The notes: a model not told the origin generated them from the letters alone. A stretch of 64,000 bases of DNA from JANQIO01 sp965229625 (GCA_965229625.1 CBDDJJ010000001.1:372001-436000); one strand, 5' to 3'; numbered from the stretch's first letter, positions 26,636 through 35,474 are shown. Numbers and translations: made by a program.

Positions 26636-27540
26636 ACCAATTGACCAATATTCCTGTGCACAGTATCGATCCCGGCGACGGGGATGGCGAGGGCAGCCTG
26701 CAGGTTCACCTCGACCCCGACATGGCCATCGACAAGGCCAAGGTCTTTGCCGTTTACGGCAAGGGCGGTATCGGCAAAAGCACAACATCGTCCAACCTGT
26801 CTGTCGCCTTTTCCAAGCTGGGCAAGCGCGTCATCCAGATCGGCTGCGATCCCAAGCACGATTCCACGTTTACCCTGACCAAGGCCCTGATGCCCACGGT
26901 CATCGACGTACTGGAGTCGGTGGAGTTTCACGCCGAGGAACTGCGTCCCGAAGACTATATGTACGAGGGCTACAACGGCGTGATGTGCGTGGAGGCCGGT
27001 GGGCCGCCGGCAGGTACCGGCTGCGGCGGCTACGTGGTCGGCCAGACCGTGAAACTGCTCAAGCAGCACCACCTGCTGGAGGACGCCGATGTGGTGATCT
27101 TCGATGTGCTGGGCGACGTGGTCTGCGGCGGCTTCGCCTCTCCACTGCAACATGCCGAGCGCGCCCTGGTAGTGACGGCCAACGACTTCGATTCGATTTT
27201 TGCCATGAATCGCATTGCTTCGGCCATCGGCGCCAAGTCCAAGAACTACCCGGTCCGCCTGGGCGGCGTTATTGCCAACCGCAGCGCGGGCACCGACGAG
27301 ATCGATCGCTTCAACGAGGCGGTGGGTTTGCAGCGGCTGGCGCATTTCCCGGACCTGGACGTGATCCGGCGCAGCCGCCTGAAGAAATCCACCCTGTTTG
27401 AAATGGAGCCGGTAGACGGCCTGGCGGAAGTCCAGCAGGAGTATCTCAAGCTCGCCCAATCGCTATGGGACGGGGTGGATGAGCTGGATGTGACGCCGAT
27501 GAAGGACCGCGATCTCTTCGACTTCCTGGGATTCGATTGA
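26632..27540 (+). CDS. bchL: dark-operative protochlorophyllide reductase, iron protein subunit L
   Basis: 302 residues, a NifH-like ATPase that delivers electrons to BchNB. The P-loop GKGGIGKSTTSS is at about residues 43-54, and the two cysteines that bind the intersubunit 4Fe-4S cluster occur in AGTGCGGY and DVVCGGFAS. The start is GTG at 26632, overlapping the bchH stop (GTGA), and the end overlaps bchM by 4 bp. Confidence 0.97.
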   Translation: MNQLTNIPVHSIDPGDGDGEGSLQVHLDPDMAIDKAKVFAVYGKGGIGKSTTSSNLSVAFSKLGKRVIQIGCDPKHDSTFTLTKALMPTVIDVLESVEFHAEELRPEDYMYEGYNGVMCVEAGGPPAGTGCGGYVVGQTVKLLKQHHLLEDADVVIFDVLGDVVCGGFASPLQHAERALVVTANDFDSIFAMNRIASAIGAKSKNYPVRLGGVIANRSAGTDEIDRFNEAVGLQRLAHFPDLDVIRRSRLKKSTLFEMEPVDGLAEVQQEYLKLAQSLWDGVDELDVTPMKDRDLFDFLGFD

Positions 27541-28238
27541 TGACTGCCTCGAGCTACGAACAGACTCGCTCTGAACTGCAAACCTACTTCGACCAGACTG
27601 CGGTCGAGGCCTGGAAACGCCTTACGTCGGATGCCCCGGTAGGACGTATACGGCGCACGGTCCGAGCCGGCCGCGACGAGATGCGCGCGACCCTGCTCAG
27701 CTGGCTGCCGGAAGACCTGTCCGGCCGGCGGCTGCTGGACGCCGGCTGTGGCACCGGTGCCTTTGCGCTGGAAGCCGCCCGCCGTGGCGCCCAGGTCGTG
27801 GCGACAGACCTCTCGCCGACCCTGGTGGAACTGGCCAGTGAGAGACTTCCCGAAGAGCTCAGCGGCCAGGTCGAGTTCCGGGTGGGAGATATGTCCAGTG
27901 CCGACCTGGGTGAGTTCGATCACGTGGTGGCCATGGACTCGCTGATTCACTACCAGCTTGAGGACGTGATGGGCGTGCTGCAGCAGATGACTTCCCGCGC
28001 CGGGCGCAGCGTTCTGTTTACCTTTGCTCCCAGCACGCCGATGCTGGAGGCCATGCATGCGGTGGGCAGGTTCTTCCCGCGCGGAAACCGGGCGCCGGCT
28101 ATCCAGCCGGTGGCTGAATCGGCGCTGGCGCAGACGATCTCGAATGAGCCGAGCCTGCAGGCCTGGAGCATCGGCCGCGGCCACCGCGTCAAGAGCGGTT
28201 TCTATACCTCCCAGGCGATGGAGCTGACGGCCCGGTGA
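27537..28238 (+). CDS. bchM: Mg-protoporphyrin IX O-methyltransferase
   Basis: 233 residues. It methylates the C13 propionate of Mg-protoporphyrin IX with S-adenosylmethionine, producing the AcsF substrate. The SAM motif LLDAGCGTGAFALEAARRG is at about residues 66-84. Conserved BchM/ChlM residues include FDQTAVEAWKRL at the N-terminus and GRGHRVKSGFYTSQAMEL at the end. ATGA overlap with bchL, GTGA overlap with lhaA. Confidence 0.96.
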   Translation: MMTASSYEQTRSELQTYFDQTAVEAWKRLTSDAPVGRIRRTVRAGRDEMRATLLSWLPEDLSGRRLLDAGCGTGAFALEAARRGAQVVATDLSPTLVELASERLPEELSGQVEFRVGDMSSADLGEFDHVVAMDSLIHYQLEDVMGVLQQMTSRAGRSVLFTFAPSTPMLEAMHAVGRFFPRGNRAPAIQPVAESALAQTISNEPSLQAWSIGRGHRVKSGFYTSQAMELTAR

Positions 28239-29644
28239 AATTCACAGTGCCGCGGATCAGCGAACGCTGGCTGCCCTTTGCGGATGCAGCCAGTAGCGAA
28301 CTGCCGCTGGCAAGAATACTCAGGCTGTCACTGTTCCAGTTTTCAGTCGGCATGGCGGTGGTGCTGCTCAATGGCACCCTGAACCGGGTTATGGTGCTGG
28401 AACTGGACCAGCCAGCCTGGCTGGTGTCACTGATGGTCTCGCTGCCCTTGCTGTTCGCGCCGCTACGGGCGTTGATCGGTCATCGTTCTGACCACCATCG
28501 CTCCTACCTTGGCTGGCGGCGGGTGCCGTACATCTGGCTCGGCACCATGGCCCAGTTTGGCGGGCTGGCCATCATGCCGTTCGCCCTGATCGTCCTGACC
28601 GAGCCGCATACCGGGCCACTGTGGGCTGGCATGGCGGCCTCCGCGCTGGCCTTCCTGCTGGTCGGTGCTGGCTTGCACACCACCCAGACGGCGGGACTGG
28701 CGCTGGCTACCGACCTGGCTTCCGACCGTTTGCGACCGCGCGTAGTGGCGCTGCTGTACGTGACCTTGCTGGTGGGGATGATTCTCAGCTCGCTGGGCTT
28801 TGCCGCGCTGCTGCAGGAGTTCGACTACGTGCGCCTGATCCGCGTGGTCCAGGGCGCTGCGGTGGTGACCATGGTGCTGAATGTCATTGCCCTGTGGAAG
28901 CAGGAGGGCCGCCACCCCGCACTGACAGCGCACGACCGTATACGCCCGCGCTTTCGCGAGAGTTGGGCTGAGCTCAAAGCCAATGGGCGCGCGCCACGGT
29001 TGCTGCTGGCAGTGGGCCTGGGGTCTATCGGCTTCTCCATGCAGGACATCCTGCTGGAACCGTACGGGGGCCAGGTGCTGGGTTTGTCCGTGTCCGCCAC
29101 CACCGGCCTGACGGCCATTTTCAGCCTCGGCATGCTGGCCGCCTTTGCGTTGGCCTCGCGTCAGCTCAGCGAGGGCAGTGACCCGGTGCGGCTGGCGGGC
29201 AATGGTGCCGTGATCGGTATTTTTGCGTTTGCCGCGGTGCTGCTGGCGGCGCCGCTGGATTCCAGCCTGATGTTCCGGCTGGGCACCGCCGCTATTGGTT
29301 TCGGCTCCGGCGCTTTCGCTATCGGCACGCTGACCGCTGCCATGGAGCTGGTGGAAGGAGGGCAGTCGGGTATTGCCCTGGGGGCCTGGGGCGCAGTACA
29401 GGCGACTGCGACCGGGGTGGCGATTGCCAGTGGCGGTGGACTGCGTGACAGCATCAGCCACTGGGCCGAGGGCGGCCTGCTGGGGCCGGCGCTGACCGGG
29501 CCGGCGACCGGTTACGGTGCTGTCTACCAACTGGAAATCCTGGTGCTGTTTCTGGCACTGGTGGTGATTGGGCCGCTGGTACGACAGCAGGGCGAGCCAC
29601 TGATGGAAAGGCCCGCCTTCTATTTGAACGATATTCCTCAATAA
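28235..29644 (+). CDS. lhaA: light-harvesting 1 assembly protein, BCD/PucC family
   Basis: 469 residues, about twelve membrane helices, GTG start overlapping the bchM stop. LhaA assists assembly of the LH1 antenna, probably by bringing bacteriochlorophyll to the alpha/beta polypeptides. The family's signature is clear: TLNRVMVLELDQPAWLVSLM, then RALIGHRSDHHRSYLGWRRV, and GFSMQDILLEPYGGQVLG mid-protein. Its place between bchM and puhA is the classical one. It is a paralogue of the transporter-like gene between bchP and bchG. Confidence 0.94.
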   Translation: MKFTVPRISERWLPFADAASSELPLARILRLSLFQFSVGMAVVLLNGTLNRVMVLELDQPAWLVSLMVSLPLLFAPLRALIGHRSDHHRSYLGWRRVPYIWLGTMAQFGGLAIMPFALIVLTEPHTGPLWAGMAASALAFLLVGAGLHTTQTAGLALATDLASDRLRPRVVALLYVTLLVGMILSSLGFAALLQEFDYVRLIRVVQGAAVVTMVLNVIALWKQEGRHPALTAHDRIRPRFRESWAELKANGRAPRLLLAVGLGSIGFSMQDILLEPYGGQVLGLSVSATTGLTAIFSLGMLAAFALASRQLSEGSDPVRLAGNGAVIGIFAFAAVLLAAPLDSSLMFRLGTAAIGFGSGAFAIGTLTAAMELVEGGQSGIALGAWGAVQATATGVAIASGGGLRDSISHWAEGGLLGPALTGPATGYGAVYQLEILVLFLALVVIGPLVRQQGEPLMERPAFYLNDIPQ

Positions 29645-29669
29645 CCCGAACCGACACAGGAGGTTCACC

Positions 29670-30482
29670 ATGGGAACAGGCGCAATTAACGAGTACATCG
29701 ATGTCGCTCAGCTGGTGCTCTACGTGTTCTGGCTGTTCTTCTTCACGCTGGTCTTCTGGCTGCACCGGGAGACCAAGCGCGAGGGCTACCCGCTGGAACA
29801 GTATGATGAGACCCGGCCGGGCCTGCCGGGCTGGCCGGACATGCCACCGCCGAAAACCTTTGTGCTGCCCCACGGCCAGGGTACGCGCACCGTACCGCGG
29901 CCCGAACCGGAGCCCCAGCGCGAGCTGGCGCTGAAGAAGGGGATGCCGGGATACCCGTTGGAGCCCACTGGCGACCCGATGCTGGACGGTGTCGGTCCCG
30001 GGTCATGGAATATCAGACCTCAGACGCCTGACCTGACCCACGAAGGCGAACCGCGAATCCGGCCGCTGCGCGTGTTGCCAGAATGGTCGCTGGCCTCCCA
30101 GGATCCCGACCCGCGAGGCAAACCCGTTTACGGCGTGGATGGAGAGGTTGGCGGTACCGTGGTCGACTGCTGGATGGACCTCGCCGAACCCCAGTTGCGC
30201 TACCTGGAAGTGGAAGTCGCTGGAGCTACTTCTTCATCGGAGTCCGGCGAGTTTGCGGCGCCCCCCGCTGCCGGCACGGTACTGCTGCCGATCAACTTCA
30301 CACGCATCAGCGGCCGGGATGGCAGCGTCCGGGTGAAGTCAATTACCAGCAAGCACTTCGCCAATGTGCCGAAGCTCGCTGATCCTGACATCGTGACCCT
30401 GCAGGAAGAGGACCAGATCACCGCCTACTACGGTGGCGGTCATCTGTACGCCCTGCCGGAACGCATGGAGCCGCTGATATGA
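29670..30482 (+). CDS. puhA: photosynthetic reaction centre H subunit
   Basis: 270 residues. One N-terminal membrane helix (LVLYVFWLFFFTLVFWLH) then the cytoplasmic PRC-barrel domain. GYPLEQ and KPVYGVDGEVGGTVVDCW mark the H subunit. It caps the L/M core on the cytoplasmic side and shapes proton uptake to QB. ATG at 29670 follows AGGAGG. Overlaps puhB by 4 bp. A Thr/Ser-rich insertion (GATSSSESGEFAAPPAAG) within the barrel domain is longer than I would expect from Rhodobacter. Confidence 0.95.
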   Translation: MGTGAINEYIDVAQLVLYVFWLFFFTLVFWLHRETKREGYPLEQYDETRPGLPGWPDMPPPKTFVLPHGQGTRTVPRPEPEPQRELALKKGMPGYPLEPTGDPMLDGVGPGSWNIRPQTPDLTHEGEPRIRPLRVLPEWSLASQDPDPRGKPVYGVDGEVGGTVVDCWMDLAEPQLRYLEVEVAGATSSSESGEFAAPPAAGTVLLPINFTRISGRDGSVRVKSITSKHFANVPKLADPDIVTLQEEDQITAYYGGGHLYALPERMEPLI

Positions 30483-31123
30483 ACGAGTACGAGTACGAGC
30501 CCGTTCGCGGGCTCCCCGAGGCGCTACCGGAGGGCGAGTACATTGTCTGGCAGGGTGGGCCTGAATGGCAGGCCCTGGCGGTCAGGGTATTTCATATACG
30601 CGCGGTAACGGTCTACTTCCTGCTGCTAACGGGCTGGTACCTTTGGACGCGACTGCAATCCGGCGCCAACCTGCCCGAAGCGCTGGCGGCCAGCAGTTGG
30701 GCCTTTACGCTGGGTATTACCGCACTGTCTGTTCTGCTATGCATGGCGTGGATGTTTGCCCGCTCCACCTTGTATACCCTCACCAACAAGCGACTGGTGC
30801 TGCGCTTCGGCGTGGCCATTCCGATGATGATCAACTTGCCGCTGACGCGGCTCGTGTCAGCCGACATAGCGCGCTATGGCAGCCATGGGGACATCTGCCT
30901 GACCCTGGCGCCGGGTGATCGAATTTCCTACATGGCGCTGTGGCCGCATGCACGTCCCTGGCACTATGGCCGCGTCAAGCCGATGCTACGCGGCTTACCC
31001 AACCCCAACGTGGCGGCTGCCTTGCTGGCGGACGTGGCCGGTGCGGAAGCCCGGCCCGCGACAGAGGCGGCGGTTGAGACTGAGACCGCACCGGTGTTTT
31101 CCGGCGTGGTATCTGCGACCTGA
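30479..31123 (+). CDS. puhB: reaction centre assembly protein PuhB
   Basis: 214 residues. N-terminal motif LPEGEYIVWQGGPEWQALAVRVFHIR, membrane helices (VYFLLLTGWYLW; AFTLGITALSVLLCMAWMF), then a PH-like domain (TLYTLTNKRLVLRFGVAIPM). In Rhodobacter PuhB assists reaction-centre assembly. The acidic/Ala-rich C-terminus is variable. Start overlaps puhA stop (ATGA); the coding begins with a small GAGTAC repeat encoding EYEYE. Confidence 0.9.
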   Translation: MNEYEYEPVRGLPEALPEGEYIVWQGGPEWQALAVRVFHIRAVTVYFLLLTGWYLWTRLQSGANLPEALAASSWAFTLGITALSVLLCMAWMFARSTLYTLTNKRLVLRFGVAIPMMINLPLTRLVSADIARYGSHGDICLTLAPGDRISYMALWPHARPWHYGRVKPMLRGLPNPNVAAALLADVAGAEARPATEAAVETETAPVFSGVVSAT

Positions 31124-31156
31124 GGGCTGGCCAGTGATTGAGCCCGGGCCGACAAC

Positions 31157-31606
31157 ATGACGAGCCAACCGATCGCCGGCAAGCGTGCGCCATTCGTGCT
31201 GGCGGGAATCGTGGTGCTGGCTCTGGTAGCTGTCGGCGCGGCCAGGATGGCCGGCTTTGTGGAAGGCCAGGTCAGGTCCGCCGACGTGGTGGCCAGCTGT
31301 GAACTGCGATTTACGGATGGGCCGAACGGGGCGGTGCAGGTATTCGAATGGCAGCAGGGCGAGCTGCTGGCGAGCTACCCGTCCGGTGATGGGAGCTTTG
31401 TACGCGGTGTGGTGCGCAGCATGACGAGGGAACGCCGCGCCCGGGAAGCGGGTGAGGAGACACCGTTCCTGCTGGCGCGACACAGCGATGGCGCGTTGAC
31501 CATCAGCGACCAGGCCACCGGACGAATTATTGTTCTCAATGCCTTTGGACCGGACAATGCGGCTGTATTTGCTCGCCTGCTCGATGCCAGCCGGGCGGGT
31601 TCCTGA
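31157..31606 (+). CDS. puhC: photosynthetic complex assembly protein PuhC
   Basis: 149 residues, one N-terminal membrane helix (FVLAGIVVLALVAVGAARMA) and a periplasmic domain. The recognisable part is LRFTDGPNGAVQVFEWQQGE followed by GDGSFVRGVVRSMTRERR and TGRIIVLNAFGPDNAAVFARLL, which is the PuhC pattern. PuhC helps organise the reaction centre-LH1 core. It lies 33 bp after puhB and 3 bp before puhE. Confidence 0.9.
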   Translation: MTSQPIAGKRAPFVLAGIVVLALVAVGAARMAGFVEGQVRSADVVASCELRFTDGPNGAVQVFEWQQGELLASYPSGDGSFVRGVVRSMTRERRAREAGEETPFLLARHSDGALTISDQATGRIIVLNAFGPDNAAVFARLLDASRAGS

Positions 31607-31609
31607 GGC

Positions 31610-32509
31610 ATGGGTGTGGATTACCTGCTGGCTATAGTGCTCACCGTATTTGGCTGGTGGTTTGCCACCGGCGCCATCCTCTGGCTCAACCATCTGCCAG
31701 AGCGCACTCATCGTTTGAGTATGGCGGGTGCCACGGTCTTGCTGATCGCAACCCTGTCGAGCCTGCAAGCGGTGGCGGCGGAAGAAACGCGTTCAGCGGC
31801 GCTGCTGGCCTTCCTGCAGGCACTGCTTTTGTGGGGCTGGCTGGAGATGGGGTACCTGATGGGCTTTGTCACCGGCCCCAGCAACCGGCCCTGTCCGGCA
31901 GATGCCACAGGCTGGACGCGCTTTGGCCTGGCGCTGAAAACCAGCCTTTACCATGAACTGTCTGTGGTGGCCGTGGTGCTGGCTGCGATTGCCCTGACGG
32001 CAGGACAACCCAACCAGGTGGCGGCTCTGACCTGTGCGTCGCTATGGCTGATGCGCTGGAGCGCCAAGCTGAACCTTTTCCTCGGCGTGGCCAACTTCCA
32101 CGCCGAATGGCTGCCTCGAAGCCAGCAGCACCTGGTGACCTATATGTCTCAGCGGCGCATCAACCTGCTGTTTCCGTTTTCGGTCGCCATTGGGACAGCG
32201 GCGGCAGCACTATTCCTGTACCGTGGTGTGCTGGCCGACACTGCCTTCAGCGCCACCGGGCATACTGTTGTCGGACTGCTGTTGGCCCTGGGTGTGCTGG
32301 AGCACTGGTTCCTGGTGCTGCCGATCCAGGATTCGAAGCTCTGGCAATGGGCTATTCAGGAACGACCACAAAAGCCGGCCATAGCGGTAAAGCCGACCAA
32401 CAGGCTTGTGGTGCACGATGGGACCCAGCGGACGCGAGCGTCTGCGGGGAGTGATCTGGGGGAGGGGCTCGGCGGGCGGCCGGCAATGCCTGCAAGTCAC
32501 TGTCAGTGA
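31610..32509 (+). CDS. puhE: PuhE family membrane protein (DUF3623)
   Basis: 299 residues, about seven membrane helices. Hallmarks of the PuhE family are GWWFATGAILWLNHLPERTH, WGWLEMGYLMGFVTGPSN and LWLMRWSAKLNLFLGVANFH. In Rhodobacter capsulatus loss of PuhE affects bacteriochlorophyll production; biochemical function is unknown. The last 40 or so residues after the final helix (Arg/Gly-rich, VVHDGTQRTRASAG) look species-specific. End of the superoperon; acsF, which often follows here, is instead at 12.8 kb. Confidence 0.88.
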   Translation: MGVDYLLAIVLTVFGWWFATGAILWLNHLPERTHRLSMAGATVLLIATLSSLQAVAAEETRSAALLAFLQALLLWGWLEMGYLMGFVTGPSNRPCPADATGWTRFGLALKTSLYHELSVVAVVLAAIALTAGQPNQVAALTCASLWLMRWSAKLNLFLGVANFHAEWLPRSQQHLVTYMSQRRINLLFPFSVAIGTAAAALFLYRGVLADTAFSATGHTVVGLLLALGVLEHWFLVLPIQDSKLWQWAIQERPQKPAIAVKPTNRLVVHDGTQRTRASAGSDLGEGLGGRPAMPASHCQ

Positions 32510-32673
32510 CGCAGAAAAAAAATTGATGCTGGACATTGTACGTGCCGGCTTTCGGGAGTATAAACGCAGAAGTTTCACTCGTTTGACTGGTCTACGAGTT
32601 AACCTCTCGCCGCGCTAGCGGCAGCGCTTGATGGCGCGGCCCGAAGGCTAATGTATAAGCCAGCCACACACGA

Positions 32674-32692
32674 CCGATAGCGGGGTTATCGG
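32674..32692 (+). promoter_or_regulatory. hairpin abutting the ribosome site of the hemN-like gene
   Basis: CCGATA and TATCGG form a 6-bp stem with a 7-base loop whose last two bases are shared with the start of the strong purine-rich ribosome site GGAAGGGGG (32691-32699) of the gene starting at 32707. It could modulate ribosome access. The intergenic stretch 32510-32673 shows no TGT-N12-ACA and no convincing promoter. Confidence 0.4.
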
Positions 32693-32706
32693 AAGGGGGC
32701 ATAGGC

Positions 32707-34122
32707 ATGGCCACAAAAGCCAATAAAAACAATGGCTTGGGCGTGACTTCTCGCGCTAAATCTGCAAAATCAAACGCTGGATCAAACGCTGGCACCGGGA
32801 CGGGCACCGCGGGGGCGGGTGAACTGATCAGCGGGTCCGAAGGCAGTCATCTACCGGGGCTGCTGAATCCCCATGTCGGTGACCATATTGACGGCTCGAG
32901 TTACGGCGAAGTGCTGTCTGGCCCGGTCGTACGTACCGGCGGCAAACCGGCAGTCTACGTTCATATACCGTTTTGCCAGTCGCGTTGCCTGAGCTGTGAC
33001 CACATCACGACCGTGACACATGACGGTGCGGTGATCGATCGTTACCTGGATGGTCTCGAGCGTGAACTGGAACTGGTCACCAGCCGCACTGGTGAGGGCC
33101 TCACACTGTCGCAGCTCTATATCGGTGGCGGCACACCCAATTACCTGAGCGATCCCCAGCTACTGCGATTGGCAGATCTTCTCGAGCAGGGTTTCAAGCT
33201 GGACGAACAATCGGATACCACGATTGAGATCAATCCCCGACGCTCGTCGGCATCGCAGCTACAGATGCTGCGTGGCCTCGGTTTCCGTGCCATCAAACTC
33301 GAGGTCAGGGATCTTGACCCCGGTGTGCAGAAGGCCATGGGCAAATCGAATTCCATGGCCGTGCTCGAGGACGTGTTTAGCAATGCGCGAGATGCAGGCT
33401 TCGAAACTGTCAGCATGGATTTGCTGTACGGCTTGCCTACGCAATCCATGGAGAGCATTCAGCACACACTGGAAGACATTATCAGCCTGCAGCCTGATCG
33501 CCTGACCTGCTATGCCTACGCCCGTCAGCCGGAAATGTTCAGGCATCAGCGGGCGATAGAGTCGCCGAGCCTACCTTCCCTGTCTGATCGGCTGATCATG
33601 TTCAATAGCATCGTAGACGCGATGGAGGCATCCGGGTACGTCTGGGTGGGGCTCGATAGTTTTGCACTGGAAGATGACGAGCTCGTGGCGGCGCAGGAAG
33701 AGCACTCCCTCGCGCATAACTGGATGGGCTACAACACACACGGCAGCCAGACCCTGCTTGGATTCGGCGCCAGCGCGATCAGTGAAGTGGGGGGAGCCTG
33801 CCTGCAGAATCATCATGGCATCGAGGACTGGAGTTCTGCGCTGGATAAAGGTCAGTTCCCGATCCGTGCGGGGGTCCAGCTGTCAGAGCGAGGTATGGAG
33901 CATCGTACTGCTGTCAACGGACTTCTCAGCAATATGGAGCTCAATGGGTGGTTCCAGCCTGGTGAAGGCGATGAGAGTGTCAAAGCACTGGAGACACTGC
34001 AGTCGCAGGGTTTCCTGAAACTCGATGACAACAAGGTATCTGTTACTCCGGAGGGGCGCTATCTGCTGCACCACGTCGCCGGCAACTCTGCGCTCGACCT
34101 CAAGTGGTCCAACGACTGGTAG
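32707..34122 (+). CDS. hemN: HemN-like radical SAM coproporphyrinogen III dehydrogenase homologue, variant cluster motif
   Basis: 471 residues. HemN makes protoporphyrinogen IX without oxygen, upstream of heme and bacteriochlorophyll. Residues 1-80 are a Lys/Ser/Gly/Thr-rich extension with a 12-bp DNA repeat (SNAGSNAG). The radical SAM part begins at YVHIPFC with Cys90, Cys94 and Cys97 in CQSRCLSCDH. True HemN has CxxxCxxCxC; the fourth cysteine is His99 here, and HemW has Phe at that place. Other segments (IGGGTPNYLS, YGLPTQSMES, YARQPEMFRHQRAI) are more HemN- than HemW-like. So it is a divergent HemN or a related porphyrin enzyme; the gene symbol is tentative. It is convergent with idi. Confidence 0.75.
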   Translation: MATKANKNNGLGVTSRAKSAKSNAGSNAGTGTGTAGAGELISGSEGSHLPGLLNPHVGDHIDGSSYGEVLSGPVVRTGGKPAVYVHIPFCQSRCLSCDHITTVTHDGAVIDRYLDGLERELELVTSRTGEGLTLSQLYIGGGTPNYLSDPQLLRLADLLEQGFKLDEQSDTTIEINPRRSSASQLQMLRGLGFRAIKLEVRDLDPGVQKAMGKSNSMAVLEDVFSNARDAGFETVSMDLLYGLPTQSMESIQHTLEDIISLQPDRLTCYAYARQPEMFRHQRAIESPSLPSLSDRLIMFNSIVDAMEASGYVWVGLDSFALEDDELVAAQEEHSLAHNWMGYNTHGSQTLLGFGASAISEVGGACLQNHHGIEDWSSALDKGQFPIRAGVQLSERGMEHRTAVNGLLSNMELNGWFQPGEGDESVKALETLQSQGFLKLDDNKVSVTPEGRYLLHHVAGNSALDLKWSNDW

Positions 34123-34182
34123 TGACCGATAGCAATCCGTAGTAGATGCTAGACCTGATTCTGCGCTGGACCTGACTGCGAT

Positions 34183-34770
34183 TCAGCTTGCCAGTTTGGC
34201 CAGGTCCACCGAATAGCGCTTTAGCTGCTCCCACTCCAGCAGGAACCAGGGAGCGAACTGTTGGCGTTGCGCCGCAATCAGGCGATCAACTTCCCGGCGA
34301 GAAAACCAACCCCAATCGGCAATTTCCTCGCCGTTGATTTCCAGCGCCTGGTCGCGCTGGTACTGGCCGACGTACACCGCGCAGAGTTCGTGCTCCGTGC
34401 CCAGGTCCCGGTACTCGGCGCGGTATTCAAAGGTGTAAAGGTGCGCGAGGTCGGCGCGTACACCGAGTTCGTCCTGCAGGCGCCTGGTGGCAGCCGTATC
34501 GCAGCTTTCACCGCGGCGCGGATGGCTGCAGCAGCTATTGGCCCAGAAACCCGGCCACAGTGGTTTAGTCGCGGCGCGCTGCTGCAGCAGGACCCAGTCT
34601 GGGCCATCAAACAGGAACACGGAAAATGCCCGATGCAATTTGCCCCGGCCGCGGTGTGTATTGATCTTGCTGTCGTAACCGGTGACACGATCCTGGGAAT
34701 CCACCAGGATCAGCGCTTCATCGTCGAAGGAAACGGTTTCGAAGCGGGGGAAGGCCGGTGCTGAGTCCAT
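34183..34770 (-). CDS. idi: isopentenyl-diphosphate delta-isomerase, type I
   Basis: 195 residues from the ATG at 34770 (AAGGAGA upstream); an in-frame extension to 34872 is unlikely. It interconverts isopentenyl and dimethylallyl diphosphate, supplying both carotenoid and phytyl-tail synthesis. Nudix-like fold with metal-site residues in INTHRGRGKLHRAFSVFLF, the catalytic Cys in FWANSCCSHPRRGE, and the Glu-rich TEHELCAVYVGQ. It sits after the puf terminator on the same strand, so it has its own promoter or depends on read-through. Confidence 0.95.
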   Translation of the reverse strand: MDSAPAFPRFETVSFDDEALILVDSQDRVTGYDSKINTHRGRGKLHRAFSVFLFDGPDWVLLQQRAATKPLWPGFWANSCCSHPRRGESCDTAATRRLQDELGVRADLAHLYTFEYRAEYRDLGTEHELCAVYVGQYQRDQALEINGEEIADWGWFSRREVDRLIAAQRQQFAPWFLLEWEQLKRYSVDLAKLAS

Positions 34771-34837
34771 ACCAGGGGTCTCTCCTTGCCTGTTTTCAGG
34801 TGCAGGAACGCGAGTTCGCGTCTTGCAAACTAGTGGG

Positions 34838-34895
34838 AAAAGCAGCCCGCGATGTTGCCGCGGGCTCATCAAGTACCGGGTCTGCGAGCAGACCC
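34838..34895 (-). terminator. double-hairpin terminator after pufA
   Basis: Reading on the minus strand, first a perfect hairpin GGGTCTG-CTCG-CAGACCC (34878-34895), then AGCCCGCG, 7-base loop, CGCGGGCT (34844-34866), followed by GCTTTT (run at 34838-34841). The second is a standard rho-independent terminator; the first may protect the 3' end of the abundant pufBA message. Confidence 0.85.
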
Positions 34896-34917
34896 AGAGT
34901 CGAGGCCTTTGCTTACG

Positions 34918-35106
34918 CTAGCTCCTCTCGTCCGGCACTGGCTGCATGTTCTGCGTCACCATAGCCGTTTCAGTCGGCCCTGCGAGCCAGTCGTAACGTT
35001 CAGTGCTGAGCAGAATGAAGTGAATCAGCAGAGCCAGTGTGAACAAGAATGCCGCGGAAGCGACCAGGACTCTTCGAGGGTCGAAAAGTAACCAGATCTT
35101 GTACAT
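34918..35106 (-). CDS. pufA: LH1 antenna alpha polypeptide
   Basis: 62 residues. MYKIWLLFDPRRVLVASAAF is the typical LH1-alpha N-terminus; the helix continues FLFTLALLIHFILLST with the bacteriochlorophyll-ligating His in LLIHFILL. The C-terminal 20 residues (polar, TAMVTQNMQPVPDERS) are periplasmic. ATG at 35106 follows GGAGAAACG. Last gene of the crtE-to-pufA superoperon, directly before the double hairpin. Downstream position relative to pufLMC is opposite to the Rhodobacter order. Confidence 0.95.
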   Translation of the reverse strand: MYKIWLLFDPRRVLVASAAFLFTLALLIHFILLSTERYDWLAGPTETAMVTQNMQPVPDERS

Positions 35107-35185
35107 AACGTTTCTCCAAGGTCATCACAGGATTGTGGACTTGTGCCCACGCCCCTGCGGCTGTTCTCGTGGAATCCCGGGTCCG

Positions 35186-35326
35186 TTAGAACCAGGGCCG
35201 CCACATCCAGATGAGGATGTGAGCGATCACCGCAATACCGGTGAAACCCAGGAACCCTGACATGAAAGCGCTGTGCACTTCCTTGGCTTCCTCGTTTGAC
35301 AGCCCAGTCGGGCTTCCATCACTCAT
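35186..35326 (-). CDS. pufB: LH1 antenna beta polypeptide
   Basis: 46 residues, too short for many gene finders. The protein runs MSDGSPTGLSNEEAKEVHSA, then FMSGFLGFTGIAVIAHILIW and ends MWRPWF. The pigment-binding His is in VIAHILIW and the conserved aromatic end WMWRPWF is the LH1-beta hallmark; the N-terminal His (EVHSAF) is also conserved. ATG at 35326 follows GGGAGGAATATCC. It lies 79 bp before pufA, and after a hairpin-rich spacer from pufC. Confidence 0.96.
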   Translation of the reverse strand: MSDGSPTGLSNEEAKEVHSAFMSGFLGFTGIAVIAHILIWMWRPWF

Positions 35327-35396
35327 GGATATTCCTCCCATGTGCTACGTCAACAGCTAGCCTTGACTGCATAAGCCCTGGCTAACCAACCAATGG

Positions 35397-35474
35397 CAGG
35401 GGAGACCCCTGCGCTTCTCCGGCGCCACGCTAAACCGCAGTGCCAAAGTTCTGCGCGCGGCTTACAGCCGCGCG
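35397..35474 (-). promoter_or_regulatory. intercistronic hairpins between pufC and pufB
   Basis: Two hairpins lie in the 155-bp gap between pufC and pufB: GCGCGGCT-GTA-AGCCGCGC (35455-35473, extendable by one pair) and the perfect CAGGGG-TCT-CCCCTG (35397-35411). Neither has a T-run. Comparable hairpins set differential stability of antenna and reaction-centre mRNA segments in Rhodobacter puf; the same role here is inference. Confidence 0.6.
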
